The notes under the pieces: model-generated
What the model saw: the letters and a program-made list of their open reading frames with translations, nothing else
Databases searched by the model: none
What the model was told of the DNA's origin: nothing
Part shown: one piece after another, positions 35,701 to 45,200 of the stretch
Layout: every line of letters starts with the position of its first letter
How positions within the stretch are numbered: the stretch's first letter is position 1
Assembly: GCF_018137965.1 (NCBI RefSeq)
Contig: NZ_CP073100.1
Span: 4,289,754-4,353,753, forward strand
Reading direction: 5' to 3'
DNA length: 64,000 bases
Source: Luteolibacter ambystomatis
GTDB lineage: Bacteria; Verrucomicrobiota; Verrucomicrobiia; Verrucomicrobiales; Akkermansiaceae
Position numbers and translations under genes: made by a program

Positions 35701-36451
35701 GGGGCCGGATGAGGGATGGACCTCGCATGCTGCTCCGGCGGGGATCACGCTTTCGCTGGTGACCTCGGATTCGTGGTCGGGAGGGTTTGGCGGCGAGTTG
35801 CATCTGACTAACAGCACCGGTGCGGCGATGAGCACCTGGAACATCCAGTTCGATGCACCGTGGAGCGTGGCCTCGATGTGGAATGGCGTGTTCGTCGGGA
35901 AGAGCGGAAACACGCTCACCGTCACCAATCCCACCTGGGGCGGCTATTCGCTGGCGAACAACACCACCGCCGTGATCGGATTCACCGGTTCGGGCAGCCC
36001 GTCCCAACCGACCAACCTGCGTCTCAACGGCCAGGCCGTTGGCTCCGGCGGCAGCTCGTTCGCCACCTGGGCCTCGACCCGTGGAATCACCGCCACCGCC
36101 TACGCCGCGGATCCGGATGGCGACGGCCGCTCGAACCTGCTTGAATTCCTCAACGGCACTTCGCCGCAGGTCATGAACTACGGTGGACCTCGTACCGAGA
36201 TCCGCGCCTTGACCGTTTCAGGCAACAGCGGCGGCTACTTCTGCGTGGTGGTTCCGGCGGACACCGCGGCGAGCAATGTGGAGTACCGCGTGATTGCTTC
36301 CGCGACCCCCGCCTTCTCTCCTTCCCGTCTGATGGTGCTCCAGCAGACCGTCGATCTTGGCGGAGGAAAGATCGAGGCGGTGTGGCGGGACAATGCGCCC
36401 ATGGTCTCGCGGCCCACGGCCTTCGCGCGTATCGAAATGCGCGTGAAGTAA
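32777..36451 (+). CDS. Secreted multidomain chitinase: two GH18 domains, Calx-beta, CBM2, C-terminal Asp-rich domain
   Basis: A 1224-residue exported enzyme: signal 'MFRTLLLGGLLPFLPLCAHA'. GH18 domain 1 (about 37-480) has 'GFDGIDFDWEYP' with catalytic Glu231; GH18 domain 2 (about 525-855) has 'HLDGLDIDYEFPA' with Glu646. Both keep the DxxDxDxE motif, so both may cleave chitin or related beta-1,4-GlcNAc polymers. A Calx-beta domain (about 860-970, 'GNGTATAGSDYVSRSGTLVFAAGETSKTI'-like) and a cellulose/chitin-binding CBM2 (about 980-1085, 'WSGGFGGELHLTNSTGAAMSTWNIQF') follow. The C-terminus (1094-1224) is the 'FATWASTRG ... ADPDGDGRSNLLEFLNGTSP' domain, also found in two other exoproteins here. 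It is divergent from a GntR/LacI-type regulator. Confidence 0.93.
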   Translation: MFRTLLLGGLLPFLPLCAHAAGGADSQPTRNTASHGKRVIGYITQWDAWKGTSAGLPKQGFLNHLNIDYSQYTHLNFSFFGVAQDGSLHSGDFRNPNIYQAGQVQAPAALLNGDVYSSWDYYLVWGELSPQWNFTSQVTAAGFESYGNGWRHTPSGLTGPMPVPYHVPGTMPGVLELAHAKGVKVMASIGGWSMCKHYGAMAADPVKRARFVADCQRLIALGFDGIDFDWEYPGTSGGMNFVGTQADYANFVTLMQEVRAAIGSTKQMSAALSCAPSKLEGFDWTAVAGLLDSIDLMTYDVQGGWSDKAGHNAPLYAYPDEEGGAMSCDTTVQYLIGKGVPRGKIALGLPFYGRGVVCSGSAALGASTVKIQKTVQPDGPITTCGDFAAWGDYDATPNYEYIRQNLSGWTRHWDDVAKVPYLTKGSSFLSYDDSRSIGLKAEYVRAQNLGGVIVWHAYGDLRAGAIQDNSAKLPYSPATDAPLVNVVNSVLAGDAVPADGTEGPSPATGPQRGLNTLPSHPLVIGYLNGLRNAQGQDQVISDYPAALQAANLEAFDVIVTAFAEPKADGTIGTTLGSFSSYLPAVVNEGHTLGKSVVVSIGGAYPAALADQYATIAASPTLRQTFANNVLAFLQANHLDGLDIDYEFPADAGTSRTNFTALMQTLYTTVKAADSRYIVMFGSGPGWYLGGFDFATLGSYTDFFFYFGYDWKNPANGSLRKPGSTQWTLANDQLPEASVKGGVDYVLGKGFPASKVIVGLPFYGSNNHSWSSVRDTWAANQAAYTAAIDPNALEVQINGEWFTPPDAMKRKMDGLLSSTGTVLAGGATVRGVGCWEIGHEHASHPDLSNAFAEWIAGSTSGPPVISVAGGSIAEGNVGTGLLNFTITLSKAAATSVTVDYATANGTATAGSDYVSRSGTLVFAAGETSKTIAVTINGDETVEANETFTLTLSNPTGGTLGTSIATGTITNDDSNGPGPDEGWTSHAAPAGITLSLVTSDSWSGGFGGELHLTNSTGAAMSTWNIQFDAPWSVASMWNGVFVGKSGNTLTVTNPTWGGYSLANNTTAVIGFTGSGSPSQPTNLRLNGQAVGSGGSSFATWASTRGITATAYAADPDGDGRSNLLEFLNGTSPQVMNYGGPRTEIRALTVSGNSGGYFCVVVPADTAASNVEYRVIASATPAFSPSRLMVLQQTVDLGGGKIEAVWRDNAPMVSRPTAFARIEMRVK

Positions 36452-36492
36452 ACTTGTTCCATCAGTTACCTGATTCGGTTACTTGTTATTCG

Positions 36493-36511
36493 TGTACAAT
36501 ATCCTTGTACA
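36493..36511. promoter_or_regulatory. TGTACA-N7-TGTACA repeat upstream of the repeat protein
   Basis: Two self-complementary TGTACA words 7 bases apart in an AT-rich part of the gap 36452-36656. It is a plausible operator or promoter element for the autotransporter-type gene. No other copy was noticed in the window. Confidence 0.4.
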
Positions 36512-36656
36512 AAAACATTGCATGTAATCCCTCGTAGAGGCTCGGCGTGTGCTCTACGCCGTGAAGTTGAAATAACAGGCCGATCCGGTTGCACGTGCTC
36601 TTCGGGGCATGGTGGCGCCGCCGGTTCGGGTGCGTTCTGAAAACTTCACAAGCATC

Positions 36657-39600
36657 ATGAAACCCCGATTCCTCGTTCTTCCGGTTGCGGCGCGCGCCGC
36701 CCTCCCACTGGTTCTTTGTCTTGCCGCCTCATCCTTCGCCGTGGCCGTCACCGGCTCATGGAATACCGATGCGGCCGGAACCTGGAGCACGGCTTCCAGT
36801 TGGACCGGTGGCGTTCCCAATGGCATTGGTGATGGGGCCAACTTCACGAATAACATCACCGCAGCCCGCACCATCAGCCTCGCGGGCAACCGCACGGTGG
36901 GCGCGTTGAATATCGGCGACTCCGGCACGAGCTACTTCGGATTCACCATCAATGCGGGCACGCCCGGTACTTCGCAGCTCGTCTTCGATCAAACGGGCAC
37001 GGCGAACGCGACGATCACGGTGCCGAATACCGGTGGCGTGGCGACGAACACGATCACCCCCTTCTCAGTCCTCCTGAAGGACAACCTGGTGGTGACGACC
37101 GCGTTCCCGAACAGCGGCACCACGCAGCTCAGCATCAACGGCATCATCACCGATGGCAGTGGCAGCTGCAGCCTGACCAAGGAGGGCCCGGGCATCGTGG
37201 TCCTCCAGGCACCGAACAATTATAAAGGTGGAACGCTCATCAATGCCGGGCGTCTCAATGCACAGAGTTCGGTAACGGCCTTCGGTGCCGGTCCGGTGAC
37301 GGTTGCGAGCGGGGGTCAGGCCTACCTCAACACCAGCGGCACGTATAACAACTTCACCATCGCCGGCACCGGCTACGCCAACAGTGCGGACACCGCCGCG
37401 CAGGCGGGTGCCATCCGGCTTGAGAACAATCGGGGAGTGATGGGGAATGTCACCATCACGGCAGCCGGTGCGCGTCTCGGTGTGAATACGAGTGCAGCGG
37501 GTTTCATCGGCGGGAATCTTCTCGGTACGGGCAATCTGGAGATCCACTCGCCGGTGACCACCACCGGCACTGTTTCATTGCTGGGAAGCGCTTCCGGTTA
37601 CTCCGGTACGCTCAGCATGGCGCGGGGCAATTTCAATTTCGCCGGTGCTTTCGGCGGTTCGATGTCGGTGGTGACCGCGACCGGAGCCACCACTACCCTT
37701 GGTGGGGGCACTTCGGTGGCCGGCGGTCTCACGCTGGACTCCACCAATGCCGTAATCACCTACCGGAACAACCACGGCACGCTCGCCATTGGCGGCGCAT
37801 TGAACCTCGGAGGCAGCACGACGGTGTCGCCCTCCAGTTTCCCGGCTCCCGGAACCGGCACCCTCACGCTGATGACCTATGCCTCGAAGACCGGTGCGGG
37901 CACGCTGGCCTTCAATGCCACCGGCTACCGCGGCACCCCTGCGATTTCCGTGGGCGCGACGTCGGCCGCGATCACTGGTCTTGATGGCCAGACGCGGACC
38001 TGGGTCAACGCGCTCGCCAATGGAATGTGGGATCTCAATGCCTCGGCGAACTGGGATGGAGGTGACAACAAGTTCTGCCATGCGGATGCCGTGGTCTTCA
38101 GTGATGTGGCGGCGGGCACCGTGACTCTTACTGGAACTGTAGTACCTCACTCGATCACTTTCACGAATACCACCGGCAACGACTACGTGCTGACCGGCGG
38201 AGTGATCGATGGCGCGGGCGGCGGCATCACGAAGTCCGGCGCTGGCATTGTCACGCTGGGCGGCACCAATACCTTCGTGGGGCCGGTGGCGGTGAATGCC
38301 GGGCGTCTCAGCCTCGGTACCGCGCAGGCGCTGGGTTTCACCACCGGAGTGACGGTCGCGTCCGGCGCTTCGCTGGACCTGAACGGAAAGGGGATGACGG
38401 CGGTTTCCCGGATGGTGGACATCACGATTTCAGGTTCGGGAGACGGTAATCTTCCGGCTCTAGCCAACAACGGTGCGAACATCGCTTTCACCGGGTCCGC
38501 GGCAGCGGGTATCCGCAATGTCACCCTTGCGGCGGATGCGACAATCGGCGGCACCGGAAACTTCGATATCGGCAGCAGCGGTATCCTGGACGGTGGTGGC
38601 TTCACCCTCACCAAGACCGGGACGAGTCAGGTGTATCTCACCGGCCTTTCGAGAAACCTGAACACGGTGGTCGAAGGTGGCACTCTCTCCGGCTACGGCC
38701 CCGATCCATTCGGCACCACGCTCCGGATCAAGGCGGGCGGCATCGCCCAGGCTGCCAATCCGGGCACCTACACCTCGCAGGTGACGATTGAAAGCGGCGG
38801 TGTTCTTCAGCATGCCATCGGCACCGAATCCCTGTGGACCGGCGCGTTTACCGTTCCGGGGGATGCGGAGCTCTCATGCAACAATACCACGGGCACCTCT
38901 CTCACCGTGGTGCAGGGATTCTCCGTTCCGGGGAATCTGACGAAGAGCGGCGGCGGCACGGTGACGCTCTATAGTGACGTGCCGGTCTCGGGGGGCGTGA
39001 GTGTGACCGGCGGTATTCTTCTGTTGGGTACCGGCGGTGGCACCGGTTCCTTTGGCAGCGCGCCGGTCACCCTATCCGCCGGTGCCACCCTCAATCTTTT
39101 CCGTAGCGGTACCGTGGCGTTCGGTAGCGCGATCAATGGCGCGGGCAACTTCCAGGTGACAGGCCCGGCGGCCGTGAGCCTGCCTGCAACGAGTACGTAC
39201 GCCGGTAGCACTACGGTTTCCGCTGGTAGCCTCCAACTGCTGAATCCCGCACACAGCGGCGGCACGCTGACCACGTCCGCAGGCACTTGGTTCGGGGCCG
39301 CGGGAACCTTTGGCAATACAGGCGTCAGTGGGATTCTATCGCCGGGAACTCTATCGGCTCCGATCGCCACCCTCAATGTTGTCGGCACCGGTGCGGCTAC
39401 GGTCATGAACCTGAATCTCGGTGCCACGGCCACCTATGAGGCCCAGATCAACACCGATAACGGCACCGCCGACAAGATCGCCGTTTCGGGAACGGGTACG
39501 GCGGCCGGCAATGTCGCCATCGGGGCTGGCACCACGCTTTCGCTGGCGAATCTGGGAACCACCATCGCAGCTCCCGGGACGAAATTCACCCTGATGACCT

Positions 39601-40118
39601 ACACCGGCACGATCACCGGCAGCTTTGCCGGATTGCCGGAAGGCGGAGTCGTTGGGATTGGTGGAACCAATTATGTCATCCGCTATGCGGACGGAGGTAA
39701 AAACCTGACACTCACCGTGGCGACCGCCTACGACAATTGGATCCTCGGATACTACGCAGGAAGCTCCGGCGGAGTGGTGCTCGGTGCCACTGCCGACCCG
39801 GACAAGGACGGTGTGGCAAACCTGATGGAATATGTCTTGGGATCGAATCCCTCCTCATCCTTGGCAACCCACATGCCGGTGGGTGTCCGTTCGGGATCGG
39901 ACTTCCTCTTCAGTTTCGATTTCCGCAAGGAGGCGGAAGAAGCCGGCTACATGCCTGCGGTGGAATACTCGTCAACCATGGCACCGGGCGAGTGGTTCGT
40001 CGCCGGTCCGGAAACGTATTCCAGCGTCGATCACGGATCGTACAGGACCTTCACCATCACCCCTCCATACGGTTCACTGGAGAAGCTTTTCGGCCGTCTG
40101 CGCGTGACGGCACCGTGA
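36657..40118 (+). CDS. Very large autotransporter-type beta-strand repeat protein
   Basis: A 1153-residue exported, Gly/Thr/Ser/Asn-rich protein. A signal ('FLVLPVAARAALPLVLCLAASSFAVAV') precedes the bacterial surface motif 'GSWNTDAAGTWSTASSWTGGVPNG'. It has repeated autotransporter-associated beta-strand units, for example 'LTKEGPGIVVLQAPNNYKGG', 'ITKSGAGIVTLGGTNTFVG', 'LTKSGGGTVTLYSDVPVSGG' and 'STYAGSTTVSAGSLQLLNPAHSGG', each followed by '(V/I)NAGRL'-like turns. These form a parallel beta-helix passenger. There is no outer-membrane barrel; instead residues about 1024-1153 are the 'YDNWILGYYAG ... DPDKDGVANLMEYVLGSNP' domain, shared with the chitinase and the hydrolase at 42201. The start is the ATG at 36657. 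Likely a cell-surface or adhesion protein. Confidence 0.85.
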   Translation: MKPRFLVLPVAARAALPLVLCLAASSFAVAVTGSWNTDAAGTWSTASSWTGGVPNGIGDGANFTNNITAARTISLAGNRTVGALNIGDSGTSYFGFTINAGTPGTSQLVFDQTGTANATITVPNTGGVATNTITPFSVLLKDNLVVTTAFPNSGTTQLSINGIITDGSGSCSLTKEGPGIVVLQAPNNYKGGTLINAGRLNAQSSVTAFGAGPVTVASGGQAYLNTSGTYNNFTIAGTGYANSADTAAQAGAIRLENNRGVMGNVTITAAGARLGVNTSAAGFIGGNLLGTGNLEIHSPVTTTGTVSLLGSASGYSGTLSMARGNFNFAGAFGGSMSVVTATGATTTLGGGTSVAGGLTLDSTNAVITYRNNHGTLAIGGALNLGGSTTVSPSSFPAPGTGTLTLMTYASKTGAGTLAFNATGYRGTPAISVGATSAAITGLDGQTRTWVNALANGMWDLNASANWDGGDNKFCHADAVVFSDVAAGTVTLTGTVVPHSITFTNTTGNDYVLTGGVIDGAGGGITKSGAGIVTLGGTNTFVGPVAVNAGRLSLGTAQALGFTTGVTVASGASLDLNGKGMTAVSRMVDITISGSGDGNLPALANNGANIAFTGSAAAGIRNVTLAADATIGGTGNFDIGSSGILDGGGFTLTKTGTSQVYLTGLSRNLNTVVEGGTLSGYGPDPFGTTLRIKAGGIAQAANPGTYTSQVTIESGGVLQHAIGTESLWTGAFTVPGDAELSCNNTTGTSLTVVQGFSVPGNLTKSGGGTVTLYSDVPVSGGVSVTGGILLLGTGGGTGSFGSAPVTLSAGATLNLFRSGTVAFGSAINGAGNFQVTGPAAVSLPATSTYAGSTTVSAGSLQLLNPAHSGGTLTTSAGTWFGAAGTFGNTGVSGILSPGTLSAPIATLNVVGTGAATVMNLNLGATATYEAQINTDNGTADKIAVSGTGTAAGNVAIGAGTTLSLANLGTTIAAPGTKFTLMTYTGTITGSFAGLPEGGVVGIGGTNYVIRYADGGKNLTLTVATAYDNWILGYYAGSSGGVVLGATADPDKDGVANLMEYVLGSNPSSSLATHMPVGVRSGSDFLFSFDFRKEAEEAGYMPAVEYSSTMAPGEWFVAGPETYSSVDHGSYRTFTITPPYGSLEKLFGRLRVTAP

Positions 40119-40138
40119 TCAATTGATTTGAGCAACAT

Positions 40139-40174
40139 GCGCCGGAGGGGACGATTGCTCCTCCGGCGCTTCTT
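40139..40174 (+). terminator. Intrinsic terminator
   Basis: GCGCCGGAGG (40139-40148) pairs with CCTCCGGCGC (40160-40169), followed by TTCTT. It ends the large repeat protein gene. Confidence 0.85.
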
Positions 40175-40188
40175 CATACAGTCCATCC

Positions 40189-41286
40189 ATGAAATCCATC
40201 CTCATCTTTGGTGCCATCGCCGCGATGGTGTCCACCGCCTCCGCTCTTCAGGCAGGTGACCGCGTGACCCCGGAGGCTCTCGGTCAGGCGAAGTTCGTGC
40301 AAGGTTCGGTTCCCAAGGAATGGGAGCCCGGCAAGCTCTACTTCATCGAATGCTGGGCCACCTGGTGCGGTCCATGCATCGCCTCGATCCCGCACGTCAA
40401 TGAACTGCACAAGAAGTATTCCGAAAAAGGCCTGCGCGTGATCGGCCTGAACGTGTGGGATGATGGCCCGTACGAGAAGGTGGAGAAGTTCGTGAAGGCG
40501 AAGGGCGAGGGCATGTCCTATCCCGTGGCTTTCGTCGGCAAGGGCGGCGCGTTCGAAACCTCCTGGCTCAAGCCCGCGGGCGTGACCGGCATTCCCCACA
40601 CTTTCCTTGTGCGGGATGGCAAGTTGCTCGCCACCCAGCATCCCGGCCAGCTCACCGATGAGGTGATTGGGAAGCTGCTGGCGGGCGGTGATGGTGAAGC
40701 CCAGGCGCTGGGCGTCATCGCGCAACAGAAAGCGGATCGCGCCGCGGAGACACAGCTCTACAAGGATTTCCGCGCGGCCCAGGCGAAGAAGGATACGGCG
40801 GCGATGGCGCAGGCGATCCAGGGATTGGAGAAGTACGATTCGCGTGGTATTCCGAACCTCCGTTTCGATCTCGCCCGCACCAAGGGTGACTGGAACGAGG
40901 TGAAAACGGCGGTGGCCGGTTTCCCGGATGATGCCACGGCACTGATGCCGCTGGGCCAGTTTGCCGCCGAGTTGTGCGACGAAACCCGCACGCCGGGCGT
41001 ATCGGATGATCTTCGCCGCGAGGTCGCCGCCAAGATCATGAAGGCCCAGGGCGGCAAGCCGGGACGCTATTATGAAATGGTGCCCCTCGCCGCGCTCCAG
41101 GCAAAGGCGGGTGACAAGGAAGCCGCATTGAAAACCGCGAAAGTTCTCATTGCGAATCCCGGTGACACACCGGCGGCCGTGATGACCCGTTACACCGCTG
41201 AAGTGGACAAGGGCGAGGTTCCCTCGTTGTCACAGTTTCTCTCCTGGGTCTCGGAGGAACGGAAGGCCGCCGCAGCGAAGCAGTAG
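40189..41286 (+). CDS. Exported TlpA/ResA-like thioredoxin-fold protein
   Basis: A 365-residue periplasmic protein. Signal: 'MKSILIFGAIAAMVSTASA'. The thioredoxin domain contains the redox motif 'WATWCGPC' with Cys60 and Cys63 and the cis-Pro region 'GVTGIPHTFLVRDGKLL'. The C-terminal about 200 residues ('IAQQKADRAAETQLYKDFRAAQAKKDTAAMAQAIQGLEK...') are helical and may be TPR-like. TlpA-type proteins reduce disulfides outside the cytoplasm. It follows the large surface protein after a terminator. Confidence 0.92.
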   Translation: MKSILIFGAIAAMVSTASALQAGDRVTPEALGQAKFVQGSVPKEWEPGKLYFIECWATWCGPCIASIPHVNELHKKYSEKGLRVIGLNVWDDGPYEKVEKFVKAKGEGMSYPVAFVGKGGAFETSWLKPAGVTGIPHTFLVRDGKLLATQHPGQLTDEVIGKLLAGGDGEAQALGVIAQQKADRAAETQLYKDFRAAQAKKDTAAMAQAIQGLEKYDSRGIPNLRFDLARTKGDWNEVKTAVAGFPDDATALMPLGQFAAELCDETRTPGVSDDLRREVAAKIMKAQGGKPGRYYEMVPLAALQAKAGDKEAALKTAKVLIANPGDTPAAVMTRYTAEVDKGEVPSLSQFLSWVSEERKAAAAKQ

Positions 41287-41302
41287 GCTTCCGCAGGTGT
41301 GC

Positions 41303-41331
41303 TTGCCCGCATGTCGGATTGCTGTTAGCCA
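41303..41331 (+). promoter_or_regulatory. Predicted promoter, near-leaderless
   Basis: TTGCCC (41303-41308), a 17-base spacer and TAGCCA (41326-41331). The GTG start (41338) is 6 bases downstream. Confidence 0.5.
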
Positions 41332-41337
41332 CCCGCT

Positions 41338-42120
41338 GTGAGCAACTGGTATTATGAGAGCAACGGGACCCAGGCGGGTCCCGTGACCATGGAAGTGGTT
41401 CTGGCCATGGTGGGCCGTGGCGAACTGGGCCCGGCGAGTCTGGTGTGGACCGATGGCATGCCGGGATGGCAGGCCGTCTCCCAGACATCCGCGCTGGCGG
41501 TGGTTTCCAGCCCCACTCCTGCACCGGCTCCTGTCGCTCCGGGCGGTTTCAATCCCTATGCTCCTCCATCAGTCGCCTACCAGCCTGCGCCGGTGCCCGA
41601 GATGCGAGGGTTTCCATTTGTGAAGCGGGCCAACTATGGTCTTTCCATGGCGCTGCTTTTGAGCGGTTTCGCCGGGATCATTGTGGGAGCCATCGGTATG
41701 GAAGCGAATCCCCGCAACGAGGTCGTGTTTGGGATCTTCGCGGGTGTGGGGGGCATCCTGCTCTTGGTCGGAGCGATCCAGTTTCTGATCTACCTCTATC
41801 GTGCGTGGCTTGTTCTCCAGCCGCATACCAGCCGCAGCACGCCCGGTAAGGCGGTCGGGTTCCTGTTCATCCCGCTGTTCTCCATCTACTGGAAATTCGT
41901 CGCCTACTGGCGCTGGTCGGAGGAGTGGAACCGTCTGGTGGCGAATGTCCGTCCCGGCGCTCCGCGCATGACCGAGGGAGTATTCCTCGCCTATGCCATC
42001 ACCGGAGCGGCGGCGCTCATTGCCGGTGCTTTTGCCGCCCTTCCCTCCATCATCCTTTTCCTGATCGCGATGCGGCAGGTCTGCAACGCGGTCAACTACG
42101 CGGCGGATCATCCGGCCTGA
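41338..42120 (+). CDS. GYF-domain membrane protein
   Basis: A 260-residue protein. Residues 1-55 are a GYF_2-type domain ('NWYYESNGTQAGPVTMEVVLAMVGRGELGPASLVWTDGMPGWQAV'), followed by a Pro/Ala linker. A C-terminal membrane part holds about four helices: 'MALLLSGFAGIIVGAIG', 'VFGIFAGVGGILLLVGAIQFLIYLYRAWLVL', 'AYAITGAAALIAGAFAALPSIILFLIAM'. The 'WYY...G...GP' signature binds Pro-rich peptides. The function is unknown in bacteria; many carry this domain in membrane proteins. The start codon is GTG 41338. Confidence 0.85.
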   Translation: MSNWYYESNGTQAGPVTMEVVLAMVGRGELGPASLVWTDGMPGWQAVSQTSALAVVSSPTPAPAPVAPGGFNPYAPPSVAYQPAPVPEMRGFPFVKRANYGLSMALLLSGFAGIIVGAIGMEANPRNEVVFGIFAGVGGILLLVGAIQFLIYLYRAWLVLQPHTSRSTPGKAVGFLFIPLFSIYWKFVAYWRWSEEWNRLVANVRPGAPRMTEGVFLAYAITGAAALIAGAFAALPSIILFLIAMRQVCNAVNYAADHPA

Positions 42121-42200
42121 TTTCGCGGTCAGGTTTCCCCGGTCCGGGAGATTTGCAGGGAAGGCGGTCAGGAAAGGCCGCCTTTTCCAGATCTCCGTTC

Positions 42201-45200
42201 ATGAAAGTCCCGCTGTTCCTGCTCCTGTCGAGCTTGTGTCCGCTGTATGCCGTCGAATTTCCCGGCGCGTCCCCCGGAGCCGCGGCGCTGGTGGTGGAGG
42301 GAACCGGTTGGCAGCTCGGTAATGCGGCGCTGGCCGCGCATTTCGCCCCCGCGGGCGCATCGTGGCAGCTCGTGCGGGTGGACCGGCTGGCAGGTGGAGG
42401 TTTCTCCGGAGGTACGGATTTGTTCCGTATCGGGCTGAATGGAGGGACGACGATTTCTTCCTCCCAGATGCATGTGGTGGGTACGGTGCAGCAGCTTCCG
42501 CTTACAGCCGTGGCTGACAGTCCGCGTCTGGCCGAACGCCTGTCTGGCAAGGCCCTCCGGATCGTTTTCCGGGATGCGGCGGAGTCACTGGAAGTGCGCT
42601 GGCAGGCGGAGTTGCGGGATGGTTCCGCCTATCTGCGGCAGTGTGTGGAAATCGTTTCCCTTTCCGGCAGCCCGACCATCACGGATGTCACCGGACTGAC
42701 CGGCACTCTCGATGCCGGTGCGATCTCCGGTTACACGGATGGTGCGGTGTTCTCCGGAACCGGCTTCTTCGCGGGTCTCGAGACTCCGGTCGCGAAGCTC
42801 TACATCGATCCCGCGGCCGCGCGTGATGTGGGCACCTGGAATCCGGCGGCGGTGGCCACCGGCACCTTGCTCCACGATCTGGGAACCACTGGGCCCGGTC
42901 CGTTCCAGATCAAGTACCAGTACACCTCCGGCAACCACCGGCTCGACATGGTGAAGGCCGAGTTGCTCGACGGGAATACCGTGGTCTCCACGGACACCCA
43001 CACCGGTTATACCGGCAACGCCGCATCCAACAACACATACGTCCTGCAGGCACCGGAGCGGAAAAACTACAAGCTTCGTACCACGCTCCAGCAGACCAGC
43101 GGCAACGACAGCAACGGCAGAATCACCCTTACCGAAGGCGCGCCCGCGCTTTCCATCGGCAACTGGACTCCGGCTCTGGTGACGCCGAAGCACATGAACT
43201 TCCCCGTCTCTTTCCCCGCCGCGGGGTCGTGGCAGGTCGTGTTCACCTATACTTCCGGCAATCATCGCCTGGACGTCACCCGCGTGGATTTGCGCGATGC
43301 TTCGAATCAGATCGTTTCGTCCGATGTCCACTCCGGTTACGCCGGGGTGCCATCGTCTCTGAATACCTACACGCTGAACGTTCCGGCCGCGGGTTCCTAC
43401 ACGCTTTCGATCGACAACACCTATCCGAACTCGGATACGAACAGCAACGGCACCATCACCGCCAACCCGGCGGGGGGGCCGAAGAACGTCCGCGCCGTCT
43501 GGCCGCGTGGTCTTGCGCTTGCACCCGGCGATGTCTGGAAAACATCCTCGGTTGTCGGCCTCAGTGAGCCGGGGCAGGCGCGGCGCTCCTTTCTCCACTA
43601 TCTCGAACGCGAGCGCGCCCATCCCTACCGCCAGTTCGTCCACTACAATTCGTGGTTCGACCTGAACATCGGCCGCAACGACAACTCGAATCCGCTCCAG
43701 CGCATGACCGAGAGCCAGGCGCTGGCGGTGGTGGATGCTTGGAACCAGCAGCTCTACACCGCGCGGGGCGTGCGGCTGGATGGCTTCGTGTGGGACGATG
43801 GCTGGGATGATTTCAATTCGCTGTGGAATTTCCACGTTGGCTTCCCGAACGGTTTTTCCGCCGTGAACCAGCGGGTGGCCAACCAGCAAAGCGGCATCGG
43901 CGCATGGTTGTCACCGTGGGGTGGCTATGGATCGGCGCAGACCCAGCGCATCGCCTATTGGAACTCGATGCATGATCCGGACATCGGCTCATTCCATCTG
44001 TCGAACGCGGAGTACTATGGAGCCTTCCGCGACCGCTGCCTGCAGATGGCCCAGGACTATGACATGCGTTATTTCAAGTTCGACGGCATCGGCGGCGGCA
44101 CCTTCGCCACCGGTCCCGGCAGCGGCACGGCGCAGGACATCGATGGATTGTTGAAGCTCGCCGGCGAATTGCGGGACCGCCGCAGTGATGTGTTCATCAA
44201 CTGCACCGTGGGCACCTGGGCTTCGCCGTTCTGGCTGCTCTCCGCGGACAGCATCTGGCGGCAGGGCTATGACACCGGCTTCACCGGACCGGGCAACAAC
44301 CGCGAACGCTGGATCACCTATCGCGATGAAATCACCTGGGAGCGCTTCGCCTCCTCCTCGCCGTTCTATCCGCTGAACTCGCTCATGTTCCACGGGCTGG
44401 TGGTGGGGAATTATCCCGGGACGGACCCGGCCTCCATGCCGCTCGATCCCGCCAGCGTGGCGCATGAGATCCGCTGCGCCACTGCTTGCGGCAGCGGCCT
44501 GCAGGAGCTGTACGTCAGCGCGGGGCTGATGACGCCAGCGATGTGGGATGAGCTGGCGAAGAGCCTGCGCTGGCTGCGGGCGAATGCGGATGTGCTGCCG
44601 GATGTCCATTGGGTCGGTGGCAAGCCGTACGACAGCGCATCCTCCACCGCGTCGGTCTATGGATGGGCGGCGTGGAATCCGCGCAAAGGCACGCTGGCGC
44701 TGCGCAATCCGGGATCGCAGGCGACAACAATCACGCTCACGCTGGCCCAGGCACTGGAACTTCCCGCGGGAGCACCTGCCTCCTTCGCCGTGCGCGCGGG
44801 CTATGCCGACCAACGCTCGATCACCGGCATCAGCGGTGCGACCGTGGCTTCCGGCGCTTCACTGACCTTCGATCTCCAGCCGTATGAGGTGCTGGTCTTC
44901 GATCTTTGGCCGGCGGGTTCGGCGATTCCGGATGGTCCGTTGTCCGCGGCTCTGGCCGGGCCATCCAGCTTCGGCCAATGGGCGGCGGCGAAGGGACTCA
45001 CCGTTTCCAGTAGTCCCGGTGACCGGCTTGCCGAGGTTTTCGTGAGGGATGATGATGGCAACGGGATCACCAATGGTGTCGAATATGCGCTTGGGCTGAA
45101 CGGCAATCAATCTCCGCTGAATATGCGGGATACGTCCACGGGCAAGGTGGCGGAGACGCCCGAACCCTCCGTCGCCGCGACGGACTCCGCCCGTTGCTGG

